From: Kingdonia uniflora
Taxonomy: Eukaryota > Streptophyta > Magnoliopsida > Ranunculales > Circaeasteraceae
Direction of reading: 5' to 3'
Length of the DNA: 64,000 bases
NCBI GenBank assembly: GCA_014058105.1
Contig: JACGCM010001659.1
Span: forward strand, 1,612,001-1,676,000
Shown: positions 32,801 to 44,550 of the stretch, in pieces
Numbering within the stretch: position 1 is the stretch's first letter
How the letters are laid out: each line of letters starts with the position of its first letter
The notes under the pieces: model-generated
What the model saw: only the letters and a program-made list of their open reading frames with translations
Told to the model about the DNA's origin: nothing
The model's database searches: none
Translations under genes and position numbers: made by a program

Positions 32801-32999
32801 GCTGGATTCACAACATGGAAGCAATCGCTTCCACGTACCATCAAGCACTTTGCTTCAAGCACAACAACGACATCTATAAAATCAAAGGTATTTAAAAGCT
32901 TTCATGAGCTTATGATAATACAGTATATGTCATTCTCGACACATCTGACAGATTTGCTGCATAACAATTACAGAAAGCTGGCCACATCGATGAACAGCC

Positions 33000-33890
33000 T
33001 TCAATAGAAGAACTTGTAGAATTCATAGACATCGATAGACCTAGCAGAGGTACTTATATTAGTACCAAGTTGGTCCAGCATGAAAAGGAGTCCCTTGTTC
33101 ACTTTTTAAGAATGAACCAAGATGTCTTAGCTTGGCCTTTCGAAGAAATGTCAGGAGTCAACCCAGCCAAGGCATGTCACAGATTGAGCATCAGCAGTAA
33201 TGCCATAGCAGTCAAATAGAAACAGATGAGATGATTGTCTCCTCTGTTTCATTCGAGACTATCATCTCATCTTCGAGATGAAGTCAACAATGAAATCGAT
33301 AAATTGATCGAAGTCAGTTTCATTCGAGAAGCTAAATACCCAGATTGGATCTCCAACATTGTCGCAGTTCCAAAGAAGAATGAGAATGTCCGAGTTTACG
33401 TAGATTTCACAGATCTCAACAAACATACTCCAAAGGATAATTTTTCTCTTCCAATCATTCATCATATTCTTGATTCAATGGCAGGACATGAATTCTTATC
33501 TATAATGGATGTTGCATCCGAATATAATCAGATACCTCTTCTAGATGAGGATTAGGAAAAAACCACTTTCATCACTAAAAGAGGACTCTACTACTACCAA
33601 GTCATACCTTTCAGACTGAAGAACACCGAATCAACTTATCAAAGGTTAATGACAACAATGTTCAAAGCATATTTGGAGAAAATTGTTAAAGTATACATCA
33701 ATGATCTCCTCTACAAAAGCTTCCATACGAAGGACCATATCACTGATCTCGCTACGGCCTTCCATATTTTATGCTCATATAGAATGAGTCTCAACCCTGA
33801 TAAATGTCAATTTGGAGTACACTCAAGCAAGTTCTTGGGACATCTCATCAGCAAGAAAGGGATTGAGGCCGACCCAGATCAAATTTGAGC
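33000..33890 (+). pseudogene. Reverse transcriptase of element C
   Basis: The linker SRGTYISTKLV and DVLAWPFEEMSGVNP leads into RT: LRDEVNNEIDKLIEVSFIRE, SNIVAVPKKNENVRVYVDFT, LNKHTPKDNFSLP, SIMDVASEYNQIPLL, VYINDLLYKS, LNPDKCQFGV, FLGHLISKKGIEADP. The catalytic motif is YIND (codons 33694-33705) instead of YIDD. Stops occur at 33219 and 33555. Confidence 0.85.
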
Positions 33891-34540
33891 TCTACTCAAC
33901 AAGCCATATCCAACAATAAAGATAAACATCCAGAAGCTCGCTGGCAAGATTGTCGTTATCAATTGGTTCATCTCTAAGTCTTTAGATCGGTGTCAATGGT
34001 TGTTCTTGTTACTTCGAGGATGTACCACTCAAGGAAAGATTCGACTCATTGAAGAAATCGATTGGACAGAAAAATGCGAGGTAGATTTTTAAGAACTAAA
34101 AACCTATTTGGGCAAGTCTCCCATAATGAGCACCCCAGTAGGAAATGAGGAATTCATCATTTACCTCGCAGTTAAAAAAAACTCTCTTAGCTCGGTCCTC
34201 ATTTGACTTGACAGAAATGTTGAAAAGCTGGTGTATTTTATCAACAAAACCCTCACTTTGGAAGAGACGCGATATTCTAAGATCGAGCGACTCCTTCTAA
34301 CTCTTGTTTACACTTCACAGAAGCTTAATCACTACTTCCAAGCTCATTCTGTCAAAGTTATGATGAATTACCCACTCTAAAAAGTTGCATCTAAAAAAGA
34401 AAATTCATGAATAGTGCAGCAATGGTCTGTCAGCTTGGGAGAATATGATATCACATTCTAGCACTACCATTCAGAAAATGGTCAAGAAATTACCAATTTT
34501 TTAATAGATTTTCCTGTAGAAGATCCAGATTGAGAGGAGC
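33890..34540 (+). pseudogene. RNase H-like domain of RT, element C
   Basis: Blocks readable through stops: LAGKIVVINWFISKSLDRCQ, ELKTYLGKSPIMSTP, EEFIIYLAVKKNSLSSVLI, VYFINKTLTLEETRYSKIER and LTLVYTSQKLNHYFQAHSVK. It corresponds in order to 62800-62300 of E. Several stops are present. Confidence 0.75.
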
Positions 34541-34589
34541 ACGACCCTGACCTCGTAGACGAAATAGCAGAATATCCATTTACAAAGCC

Positions 34590-34990
34590 CTTTGACGAAC
34601 GAGCTAAATGGTTTACAAGAAAAGGATGGAGACTTCTTACAGATGGCTTAGTAGGACCCACAGGGTCAAGTATTGGAATCGTGCTGATTACGTAGCTTAT
34701 TTACCGTAAAATTAATCCACATGGATTTTAAAGCCTCGAATAATGTCATAGAATACGAAACTTTGATTCATAGATTCGATTTAGCGCTTGAACTTAGCAT
34801 TCTTGAGCTATCAGTCTATACAGATTCATTACTGATAGTTCACCATTACTCCAAATGGTACAAGAAGAATGACAAAATGGTCGACTGCGCAACCCTCATT
34901 GTAGATATAATGAGTAGATTTACAAAGGCTACTCTCAACTATTTACTGCGAGGAGAAAATTGATACACTGATTCCTTGCATTGATCTCCC
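34590..34990 (+). pseudogene. RNase H domain of element C
   Basis: GWRLLTDGLVGPTGSSIGIV gives the first catalytic Asp. NNVIEYETLIHRFDLALEL and LSVYTDSLLIVHHYSKWYKK follow, then LNYLLRGEN. The open part is 34721-34963. Stops precede it. Confidence 0.78.
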
Positions 34991-35039
34991 CACTATATGC
35001 ATAATCAATAATGGGGGTGATGAAGAGAAGGATAACAAT

Positions 35040-36295
35040 TGGAGGAAACCTTTTTATCACATATCTCAGCCCAAAGAACGAATGTGACTGACTCCTTCCA
35101 GAAGATCCAAAAGAACGCCGGCAGTTGATCAAAAATTTAAAGCGTTATACAGTTCAAAATGCCCATTTATATCGAAGATTAATAACAGGGCCTTATCTCA
35201 AGTGCCTCTCCAAACAACAAGCCGATGGGATACTCAAAGACTTACATGAAGGAACTTATGGCTCCCATGCTGCAAGTCAATCACTTGCAAATACAGCGAT
35301 TATACAAGGAATAGTCTGGCCGGGAATACAAAAATAAGTGGAGGAGTATTCACGAAAATGCAACACATGTCAGCGACATGGCCACATAATACGAGCACCT
35401 GCACTCGAACTCCATGCGAGCAAGGTCTTCTAGGCTTTCAAGAGGTGGACGCTCGATCTAGTGAGAGAATTTCTCAATACACCGGGTAACCGAAGGTTCT
35501 TACTCGTGGCAACAAATTACTTTATAAAATAGGTAGAAGTAGTTCTTCTTTCTCGAACTAGAGAAGACGAGGTCATCTCTTTTATCTGGGAATATATTAT
35601 CATATGGTTTGGATACCCCCACCTGATTTGGATCGATAACGGGCCGTAGTTTGTTAAAGAAAAGGTCATGGCTTTTCTCAATAATCACAACATCATTTAT
35701 TCCCCATCCAGTCCCTACTACCCCCAAGGAAATAAACATGCCGAAATCACCAATTAGACGATAATGGATGGAATCAAGAAGCATCTTTAATCACAAAAGA
35801 AAGGAAATTGGATACAGGAACTGCCTCATGCCTTATGAGCATACTGTACTACACCCAGATAATCAACTAGATATTCCCCCTTCCTCCTGGCCTACAAAAC
35901 TGAAGCCATCATTCTAATAGAATACCACCATCCTGTCAAAGATCATGAGCTAACAGGCGAGGAGAATGAGTTTGAGCTAGCCTGCAATATAAACTGGATC
36001 GATGAGACCCGAACTAGAGTTATTGCCAACCTGGATCGATATCATTATATGCTAGCCAGCTCGTACAATAGAAGAGTCTAAAGCCTTGAGTTCCAAATTG
36101 ACGATCTAGTCCTCAGAGAAATCCTCAAGAGCAAAAAAGTGTTAAATCCTAGAAAGCTTGTAGAAAATTGGGAGAGTCCTTTTCTAATCATCGGCTGCAC
36201 TGGCCTTGGATCATACTACCTCATGACAGAGAGAGGCGTCCGCATAACCAATCTTTAGAATACTAGGAGATTGAAACAATATTATCGTTAACTCC
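35040..36295 (+). pseudogene. Integrase of element C
   Basis: The zinc-binding part (35125-35400) reads HEGTYGSHAASQSLANTAI and CNTCQRHGH. The core has FLLVATNYFIK, IDNGP-FVKEKVMAFLNNHN and PYYPQGNKHAEITN, so the second Asp and the Glu are present. The C-terminus has NLDRYHYMLASSYNRRV, FQIDDLVLREILKS and KLVENWESPFLI. About eight stops interrupt it. The end at 36288 is followed by the 3' UTR. Confidence 0.85.
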
Positions 36296-36476
36296 CTAGT
36301 TCCCAAGTACAAAATAGTTCTATTGCCAATCTTTACATTCCAAAAGTGAGATTCCAATCTCCAACAATGTGTATATTATTTCTCAATAAAAACTTTCAAG
36401 TTTTTTCTTATATTACTCTCTACAAACATACATGTAGTATCTACTCAATCTCAAAGATTAAAGTAAAGGTAATACT

Positions 36477-36720
36477 TAGAGCTGGAAATATGGGCCAAAG
36501 CCCACAGGCCGGGCTGGCCTAGCAAAAAAAAAACCAGCCCAGCCCGATGTCATTAATGGGCTGGCCCAGCCCCGCCCGATTAATTACATGGACGCGCCAC
36601 AGGCCACTTTTTATTATTTTGGGCTGGCCCGCAGCCTGGCCCAAACAAGGCCCGACACAAATTTAGCCCAAGCCCGGCCTAACCCGAAATAACTCATGCA
36701 AAATATAGCCGTTTGACACT
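36477..36720. repeat. Left subterminal GGCC-rich repeats of hAT element
   Basis: Repeated GGGCTGGCC, CCAGCCC and GCCCG words occur in both orientations within 240 bp. The right end (40250-40482) mirrors them with AGCCCGGCCCGG and CCCAACCCAACC. Such motifs are bound by BED-finger hAT transposases. Confidence 0.75.
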
Positions 36721-37959
36721 AGAAACTTGCCGTTGGAGCCTAAAAATCTAACCGCTAGGGTCTTTGCTTCTCTATTTAAAGTCCCACTTTCTCTTTGTTT
36801 CTTTCATACTCTCTGGTCTATATTTAGAAGTCTCTCTTTCTTTCTTTCTAAAAATCAAAGAAGCAAGGCATCTTGTAGAGAGACACCCTTACCATCCATC
36901 TCTCAGATACTACCTCTGCTTTTCACTTATAAGTAAAAACATTTTCTTTGCTATTTTATTTATGATTAGTCTTTGAGAATGGATCTGGGATATGTTTGGT
37001 ATTATTGTTGGATCTGGGAAATACTTTTCAGCCAACGTTTTTCAACCATACTTTTCAATCATGTGTTGGTAGTTATCAATGGTGTAATTCTCCTTTTTTT
37101 TAAGGGGCTGAAAGGTTTGAGGACTAGTATTTAAGATTAAACCCAGAAAACTGAGTCTTCTTTATTTCTTTGTTTCTTTTTTCTCTTTCGATTTTATTTC
37201 TTTTGTGACCTATGATTGAAAGCATTATAATAGACAAGCATATGTCTGAATTATACATGTTGAAGACCTAATCTTCTATATGAGGCCATTTTTTTATGAT
37301 TTGTATTAGATGATGATAAAATTAAATGAAGGGTTTGTGATGAGAAAGTGGTAATAAAAGTATGTATGAAATACTTTTATGATTATATTAGTACTACTAC
37401 TGCCTTCCTTCTGAGATCAAGTTTTAGAATCAAGTGATGATTTAATTGCATAGTTCAAATGGAGATTATTTATAATATAATCTTTGATTAATTTGCCAGA
37501 AATTAGTCTTTCGCTTCTATCTGATGACACTCTTCAATATTTGATTTATCTAAAATTAGCGAAGGAGACCTCATATTAGAGAGAGATGATCACCATGGCC
37601 GGAGGCTATGGATGGGGACGAAGAATGGCTTTACAGAAACTTCGCTATATTTGGGTGGCGGTTTGAAAAATGAAATTGCTACAGTATACCCTACTTAACC
37701 CACTACCATCAACGGACGAAAGTCACTAGTATGTGAGGCCATGATTAAATCTGGGAAACAATTAAAGATGCTAACGTCACGTGCACAGGTTACCTTAACA
37801 TGCTAACATGCGCCTATTTTTTTTTAAATATGTTTAGTGCAATCGACATCATTTTCGAATATGTTTAGTGCAATATTTTTTTCTAGTAATATATGTAAAC
37901 TTGTGTATAATGTCATTACCTATATTTTTTGATCATTTTAACTAAAATGACATTTTTTT

Positions 37960-39998
37960 TTTATCGTAGAATGTCAAATAAAAGATTTCCCACCATCAGG
38001 GGGGATGTTGACAACCAAAGCCCTGTACTAGATTTTACTAAAAATGATCCACATTTTTTATCATTATATTTTAATATGGAGATGCCATCAGAAGAACAAA
38101 CTCTGACCACGCAAAATATGAGTCTCCAAATTCCTAGCCCTCAAATGCCTACCTCATCTAATAAAAAGCCAAAATGAACAAATAAGACAACATCAGATGT
38201 TTGGCTATGGTTTACTAAGTACGAGGTTTTACATCCTGATCAGGAAAATAATCTCGGTGTGATGATACAAAAGATACAAAAGGCCGATTGCAAATATTAT
38301 GATAAAAAAAGGTACTCTGCCAAAAACACAGGCGGCACTTCCCACCTTAAAAGACATATGGAAGACTGTAAGAAAAATAAAGATCCTGTACAAACCCTAT
38401 TAGGTAGGTTTCCAACAGGTATTATTACTTCTTTTTTCTTTAATCAAGATGTCGCCCGTGCTGAACTGGTTAGATTTATAGTTATGGACGAAACAGCATT
38501 TAGTTTTTCCGAAAAAAGATGCATTTAAAAGGTTTATTAGGAAAACATATAGAGATATTTTTCATCCACCTAGCAAAAATACTGTTAAAGATGATATTTT
38601 TAAATTCTACAAAATTGAAAAGGAAAAATTAAAAATTATCTTGCAAAATACTCCTAGAAAATATCTCTTACGAGTGATTTATGGAGCTCTCCAACAAAAC
38701 CAGGATTTTGTTGTGTTACTCCACACTTCTTAAACTCTACCTGGACAATACAAAAAAGAATTATTCGGTTTAGGTTTCTTGAAAGCCCTTATGATGGTTT
38801 AACTATAGCTAATTCCGTTATTGAAGCGATAAACAAATATGGAATTTCAAACAAAATATTTTCTACTTCCTTAGATAATGCTAGTTCAAATGACCGCGCT
38901 AGTGCATAATTAAAGAATTGGTTACCTGTTCAACAGAATGATCAATATTTTAAAATTGGATGTTGTTGCCACATTATTAATCTTATGGCAAAAGATGGAT
39001 TAAATGTATGCAAATATATTTTGGAAAATATGAGATAAACAACACTTTATTTGCACATTTCACAAAGGTGGAACTCATAATAAAAAACTGAGAAAACCAC
39101 CTCTAGATGTTCAACATAGGTGGAACTCAACATTTTTTATGTTAGATGCGGTACTTTCTTTAAAGCAACCAATTACGCAATATCAAATGTCAAAAAACCT
39201 CGTTCACACTGTCACTGATGATGATTGGGTAGTAGCTGAATTATTTAGAGATTTTCTTAAAGTTTTTTATCAAGCAATACTATGTTTTTCCAAGAGTTAT
39301 CATGTTACATCTTCTGAAGTTATTAGGCATTTAGTTAATATTTATAAAACATTTGAAGAACATAAACATAATAGACAATTTGAAAACATTTGTGCCGAGA
39401 TGTATGGAAAGTATGAAAACTATTTTGAACATATTCAATTTGCTTGGGTCGTAGCTACATTATTGAACCCCCAATTTAAGCTTAATGTACTTGAAATTTT
39501 TTATAGGGAAGTCCTTTATCCATTTACATATACTTCTAAAATTAAATTAGCTAGAAGTACTATAGTATCATTATTTAAGGATTATGAGCCGACTGGTAAA
39601 TTTAATAAACCATTACCGCCTGTTCAACCAAGCTTATCTATACCATAAGATTGTGCGGCATCTCAAGAATAATTAAGAACATTCGCCGAGGAGCCCAGAG
39701 TAGCGGATCAAATGAATTGAGTCGTTACCTCGATTCGGAAATAATAGATCTAGATGCGGATTTTGACATTTTGAAATGGTGGAAGATTAAAGAAAATAAA
39801 TATCCTATTCTTGTTGTGATCGCTCGCGACATTCGTGCAATTTCAGTATCAACAATAACATTTAAGGCAGCTTTTAGGGGAGCTAGACGATTAATAACCA
39901 ATTATAGGAGTAGTTTAGTGTCTGACACAATTAAAGCGACTATTTGGCTAAGAGACTGGTATTTATCGGAAGGCAAAAATCAAGATTTGATACCATAA
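37960..39998 (+). pseudogene. hAT transposase (BED finger to dimerisation domain), broken
   Basis: The N-terminus is followed by a BED-type zinc finger at about 38190-38385: SDVWLWFTKYEVLHP, ADCKYYDKKRYSAKNTGGTS and HLKRHMEDC, in which the second Cys of C-x2-C is Tyr. The catalytic region reads WTIQKRIIRFRFLESPYDG, SLDNASSND and CCCHIINLMAKDGL, then 39139-39648 (VLSLKQPITQYQM, FAWVVATLLNPQFKL). The C-terminal hAT dimerisation domain is 39651-39998: LSRYLDSEIIDLDADFDILK, WWKIKENKYPILVVIARDI, YRSSLVSDTIKATIWLRDW. A stop at 38175, a frameshift near 38515 and another near 39648 inactivate it. Confidence 0.9.
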
Positions 39999-40249
39999 GA
40001 AGATTCAACAGAAGATTTATGAACTTAGTTATTTTTGTTTAAAGAGGTACGGTTTAGTCCCCCCTTCTTATTATTTTGATATAAGGCTAAATGAGCACTT
40101 TATGTATTTTTTATTTTCTTTTCTTTTTTTCAAGTTGTAGAAAGGTAAGGTTTTATGTCCCCCTCTCATTTCCTCTAAAATTTAATAAACGGGCTTTTTT
40201 TTCTTTAATGAATGTAAGATTATTTTTCCAAGTTTTTCAATAATCCCAC

Positions 40250-40482
40250 CCATAAAACTGACACATCTGGCCCAACCCAAACCCAGCCCATAAATCCCAG
40301 CTCAAACCCAACCAATATAGCCCGGCCCGGCCCGGCCCGATATTAATCATGGGCAGGCTGCGAACTTAATCATCTATATGAAGGCCCAACCCAACGAAGG
40401 TTTGAGGCCCAACCCAACCCAGTCCAAAACTTTAAAAGGCCCGCAAAGCCCATCCTGAGCCCGGCCCCAATTGCCAGCTTTA
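40250..40482. repeat. Right subterminal repeats of hAT element
   Basis: Many CCCAACCC, GGCCCG and GCCCAGCCC words run up to the inverted repeat end GCCAGCTTTA at 40482. Confidence 0.75.
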
Positions 40483-40717
40483 GTAATACTAACTTTCAAT
40501 TGATACATCGATACAAAAAATCAAAATTAAAGTAAAGGTAACACTAGCTTTCAATTGATACATCTATACAAATATTAACGATTAAAATAAAGGTAATACT
40601 AGTTTTCAATCAATGATCTATACTATCTCTAAGACACAAGATAAAGCATAGGTAAAACTAACTTTCATCTCTCTAAACGACTATAATACATAAACAACAG
40701 GTCACTTATATAGGTTT

Positions 40718-41640
40718 TTATTGCGAAAGGTCAGCTGCGCTTTCCCCTACTACGGGAGGCCATGAGGCCATAAAATCTGACGCTCGAGCAACTACAATTT
40801 CTCTTCCTCGAGCTACTTGTTTTGAAGTAATAAGACCTATATCAGATGCCATTGAGTTCAAGCAATTACCTCGATCTATTTCAGTATTACAGATATAACC
40901 TTTCAATACCAAACAGTCATGCAAGGTATCCCTTTCGAACTCAAGTCTCTTCACTTTTTCTACAAAATAGGCGACTGCTGCCATTATCTCCCTTGGGTGC
41001 ACCTCATTCATGGAAATCTTGTGTCAGTTCGGTATGGCCAACTCAACAAAATTTACCTTTAATTTCTTATGATGTTTATCTAAACGTATGTAGTGGGCAT
41101 TTTCTTGATATAAGCGTTGCTCTAAGTCTGATATGACCTCAGTCAATTTCGATATCAATCCTATCAACCTCTTTTGCTTAGCTTGATTTTTCTTTCTTAA
41201 CTCCTCCAATTCACTACGTAGAGCCACCAACTATGTATCATTTCCATCATGTCCCCGGCTTTAGCGTTCTTCAACATCTCATCCTTCCCCTTGATAGCTT
41301 CATTTAACTTTTTCTCTTTGAGGAGAGCGCCATCTTACCTATCACCACTCTTTCTAGCACATTTATTAGCATTCCTCATGGCAGCTCAAGCGTAAACTAA
41401 ATTTGCCTCCAACTCTTTAATTTGAGCTGGGGTATTAACCACATCACCCTTGGCAGTCGTAACCTCGACGTCATTCTTTCTCTTTCCAAGCGGGAGAGTA
41501 GACAAAGCCTTATAGTACTCCTACAGAGATCATCGTAACAAGAAGAGAGATATGCGATCGCTTTGGATCAAAAGAATCATAGCTGGCACTCGCATTCATG
41601 GCGTAAGCTTTCAAGTCATCATTCTCCTATTATTATTTTT
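40718..41640 (-). pseudogene. Antisense coiled-coil extra ORF of element C
   Basis: The minus strand reads from about 41560: LGKRKNDVEVTTAKGDVVNT, IKELEANLVYA and EKKLNEAIKGKDEMLKNAKA, then 41230-41024 (LEELRKKNQAKQKRLIGLIS, ISDLEQRLYQENAHYIRLDK) and 41011-40718 (FVEKVKRLEFERDTLHDCLV, ICNTEIDRGNCLNSM, GREIVVARASDFM). Closest relative: the E copy (KRLKLERNTLHDNL, EVDRGNCMNSIERK). Heptad-like Leu and Glu/Lys content suggests a long coiled coil. At least two frame changes and several stops are present. Confidence 0.72.
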
Positions 41641-42230
41641 TACAAGCACCCAGTTGTTAGATTCATTGAAGTAGTTTTAGGTTAGAAATTAAAACTCCTC
41701 ATAGTAAACTAATTAAAAAATTTACGCCAAATTTATTAGTTATAAGAACAGTGGGTAGAGCAAATTATGTAGAATTAGAGATGCGGTTGTTTCGAATAAA
41801 TATGATTTTTTTCGACTTTTAGGAATAGTGGTAAGTTTTAATTAATTGTTATCGACATGATAAATTTAACTTTCATAACAATTTAGGGTGCTTTATCTGT
41901 CATAGAGATCAATAAGAAATCCAAAACACGTACACACATATACTACTCTTTCTCCTACAGCAAAATAGGACAGAATGACTTTGTTTCACCCAAATAATTT
42001 TCGTACAAACCAATTTAAAATGAACTGCATTAGAAGCTTTAAGAGACTGATTCGATAAAACAAAGCTGATTGGTGGTTTCTTAAGGGCAAAGATCTTGAG
42101 AACATGCGGTGTACAGATGGAGAATGAGAATCTGAAGGTGTTAGATTTTTTAAAAACTTGTCCCTTATTAGAGCTTAAAACCATGACCTCTTGGCCATCT
42201 TCAAATAACTCCTTTTTATTCATCTCTTTT
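41640..42230. other. Unassigned AT-rich stretch
   Basis: No coding support; the minus ORF at 42223-41909 has no recognisable motif. It lies where the 3' LTR of C should be, but shares no recognisable sequence with the 5' LTR of C or the LTR of E. Confidence 0.4.
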
Positions 42231-42960
42231 TAGGAATTTAAAATCATGTGACTCTCAAACTATAGTATAAGTTTAGTCTCATATTGTTTATAAACAATAG
42301 AGGAACTAAACATTTAAGGTAGTACCCATGTGACATTTGTGTAACATGTAACTAAGAGAGTGTGTATAGGTGTGTGAAGGGATTTTATACTCTTGACACA
42401 CTTGGTCCCCTCTCGGGAGGCCCGGTGTGCCGGGCAGGCTCCAGTTCGAACTCGGGCTTGGGATTGGGAATTGGCAATTGGCTCTGGAGGCCTTGGGGTG
42501 CTTTGGGATTGGGCTAGTCTCACTCTAATCTTTTTATCAAAAAGTTATGTATCATCATGGACTTGGGTTTGACTGACTTGGTTTGGTCTTGTACACATTA
42601 TTCTCACCACAACAAATGGCTAGAGACCTGATCTTTAGGGACACGTCTCACGTTTAAATCTCATACACGTTGGAGAGAGCTATTGTAACTTTATCTCTAT
42701 AAATACCTGTGTATTACCACCTTCCCTAACATGCAAAAAACAAAAGAATTGTTCATTATCTTTATCTCTCTACGGCAGTTCAAACTCTTATTTCTTACAG
42801 TTTTTAATTAAGGTGCTAACGTAAGCAAAGTACGTTGTCTCTAGTACAGAGACTTCCATATCGATCTAAAGATTACAACTCATTGTATCCTGGCAGAGAT
42901 TTGATTGTATAACCTGTACCTAGGGTAAGTCGAGATACTCTTTAAAATTATAAAAATAAT
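42230..42960 (+). repeat. Possible solitary LTR-like segment
   Basis: It contains GTGACATTTGTGTAACATG, a GC-rich block around 42410-42500, and CTCTATAAATACCTGTG at about 42703 (TATA-like). It ends toward CATTGTATCCTGGCAGAG, a phrase like the start of a copia interior. TG/CA borders and a duplication could not be fixed. Confidence 0.3.
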
Positions 42961-43022
42961 TGTTAAATGAACCTATAATTAGCTTTTCATATAACATAAT
43001 AGAACATCAAGTACCCATTTAG

Positions 43023-43106
43023 AATAGGAGTAGCAACATCAGCTACTAAAACATAATAGGAGCAACACCAATAACTACTAGAACATAATAGGAGTAGCAA
43101 ATGGAG
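43023..43106. repeat. 32-bp short tandem repeat
   Basis: AATAGGAG starts at 43023, 43055 and 43087, each followed by GCAAC or GCAAA and, in the first two, an ACTA-AACAT phrase. About 2.6 copies. Confidence 0.75.
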
Positions 43107-43293
43107 ATGAAGCTACAACAGTTGCGACGTTATTTCAGCTGGTTTACAAAGAGGACATCAAAAATTATTAGAGATGATGCCCAACTTCTATGTTTTGTTG
43201 GTACTGGGTGGGGTTAAACACCTAGAGGTTTCAGCTGGGTTGGGATGGGTTTACACTATTGAACGTTATTTCTACTTCAAAAGTTACTCTACT

Positions 43294-43909
43294 TGTAATG
43301 GCCTAATTTTGTAAGCTCGAAATAGCTCAGAATTAGTTCTTACACAAATGTTCATGTGACAAAAACTAATGTGAAAAAAGAAATGACATAGGTGATTTTG
43401 CGTGGAAAACCTTAGAATAGGTAAAAAACCACAACCTCGAGTTGATGCTTTTTGGGATAGTGACTTTTATTGTTTGAGGCAGATATTTTATTACAAGTGA
43501 TCTCTCAAATTAGAAATACTGGATCTTGTAAATAAGAAATTTGATGCTTTGAGACTCAAGAAAATATAGTTTTCTTGGTAATTTCTCATATATTTTTTAG
43601 GTTCCCTATCTTTTCTTGAACTTTTTCTTTATATAGACATTTTCTGTTGTTCTTTATCGTGTCGAAGCACGTTCTCTGAACAACATGATAAGTGGTGCTT
43701 GATTGAGTAACTATTGAGTTCGTGAGAAACAGGTGTATTTGACTTGTTCATGTTATTTTATTAAGCTCAACCCACTCTCTTTATCAGTTCGTGACATAGG
43801 TGTCAATGTTGATTGTTTATATCACATGTGGAATGTGTGAATCCTATATGAAAGAAGTTTAAATTGGAAATAGCTCAAATTGGGTTAGATCAAGGGAGAG
43901 GCCTTTACA
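43294..43909 (-). repeat. 3' LTR of element E
   Basis: On the plus strand it begins TGTAATGGCC and ends AGGCCTTTACA, 616 bp with inverted ends. In element sense the polypurine-like GACGGGGCGAT precedes it. It has TATATAAAGAAAAAG in element sense near 43630. It is homologous to the LTR halves of C. Confidence 0.85.
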
Positions 43910-44259
43910 ATCGCCCCGTCACAACAAAAGTCCTGAGGGCTTTGGTTGAGAAAGAATTTGTGGGTATATGGGGTTTGAAGTTTGAAAATGAAGGAAGTAT
44001 TGATATGGATTTTTCTATATGAAAAATGCATATTATTATGGGGGATGTTTATGCATTGAATGATTATGGTAATATTGATGTATGTGATACTTGAGGTTTT
44101 GAGAGTTTCGTCTGTTTTGAATGATGATGTTTAGGAAATGTACCTATAAATTAAATATTAGGGCTATATAAATAGTACCTGCACTGAGGATTGTGGCAAA
44201 GTACGCTGTTTGTTGCATACTTTTTTGGAAGTCTTGGTTGACAATGGTGAAGACTTGGA

Positions 44260-44550
44260 GAATGGTTTACAAATAAAGAATTTATCTTGAGATGCAGAAG
44301 TTAAAGTTAAGATATTTTTGAGATCAGTCCTTAGAGATGCCAACCCCAGTACCTATTCCATCGACGTATCATGGTATGCCGGAAGAAGAAGTGGCTGAAG
44401 TTGAGGAAGATTTTTACTTTATGTGGAGATTTCATTACATTGTTATAATAGGCGAGCAATGTTGGAGTTGTCTACGCATCCTTGCAGAAGATAAGGTTGA
44501 GGAGATGGATGCACGGGTTGGTGTAACTATGGGTCAGTTACACTGATGCC
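44260..44550 (+). pseudogene. Possible small antisense ORF of element E
   Basis: The plus frame reads KLKLRYF, then a stop, DQSLEMP, then 44337-44546 with DFYFMWRFHYIVIIGE and LRILAEDKVEEMDARVG. The spacing of L-K-L-x-x-F, D-x-x-L-x-M-P, a Trp/Tyr/Phe-rich centre and L-x-x-L-A-E-x-x-V-x-x-x-D-A-x-V-G resembles the two small antisense ORFs of F (58974-59228 and 60086-60298). It lies, as there, between the 3' LTR and the larger antisense ORF. The similarity was judged by eye. Confidence 0.4.

Larger units (their letters stand above)
36477..40482 (+). mobile_element. hAT transposon, 4,006 bp, inserted in 3' UTR of C
   Basis: The left end is TAGAGCTGGAAATATGGGCC and the right end reverse-complements to TAAAGCTGGCAATTGGGGCC. 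An exact 8-bp duplication GTAATACT lies at 36469-36476 and 40483-40490, the size expected for hAT. It has a single transposase relic on the plus strand. Both ends carry dense GGCCC/GGGCT motifs. Confidence 0.95.
36430..40690 (+). repeat. ~55-bp tandem repeat in 3' UTR of C, split by hAT element
   Basis: Left part 36430-36476, right part 40483-40690. Units contain CTTTCAAT, a GATACAT-like phrase and ATTAAAGTAAAGGTAA, with aligned starts at 40493, 40548, 40603 and 40662 (spacing 55, 55, 59). Read on the other strand the unit is AAAACTAGTATTACCTTT...TTTAATC, the same as the array of E at 46965-47265. Confidence 0.82.
20543..41640 (+). mobile_element. Element C: Ty3/gypsy, Tat lineage, split by CACTA and hAT insertions
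   Basis: 5' LTR (20543-20847 plus 30329-30605), primer site, gag, protease, RT, RNase H, integrase (to about 36290), 3' UTR tandem repeats and an antisense coiled-coil ORF are present. The CACTA element sits in the LTR and the hAT element in the UTR repeat. Removing them leaves about 7.6 kb. A 3' LTR was not found after the antisense ORF, so the 3' end is lost or unrecognised. LTR, UTR repeat and ORF match element E, so C and E are one family. Confidence 0.85.

Noticed and set aside
41909..42223. Minus ORF of 104 codons as a small antisense gene of C
   Set aside because: No shared motif with the small ORFs of F or the candidate in E, and composition is like AT-rich non-coding DNA.
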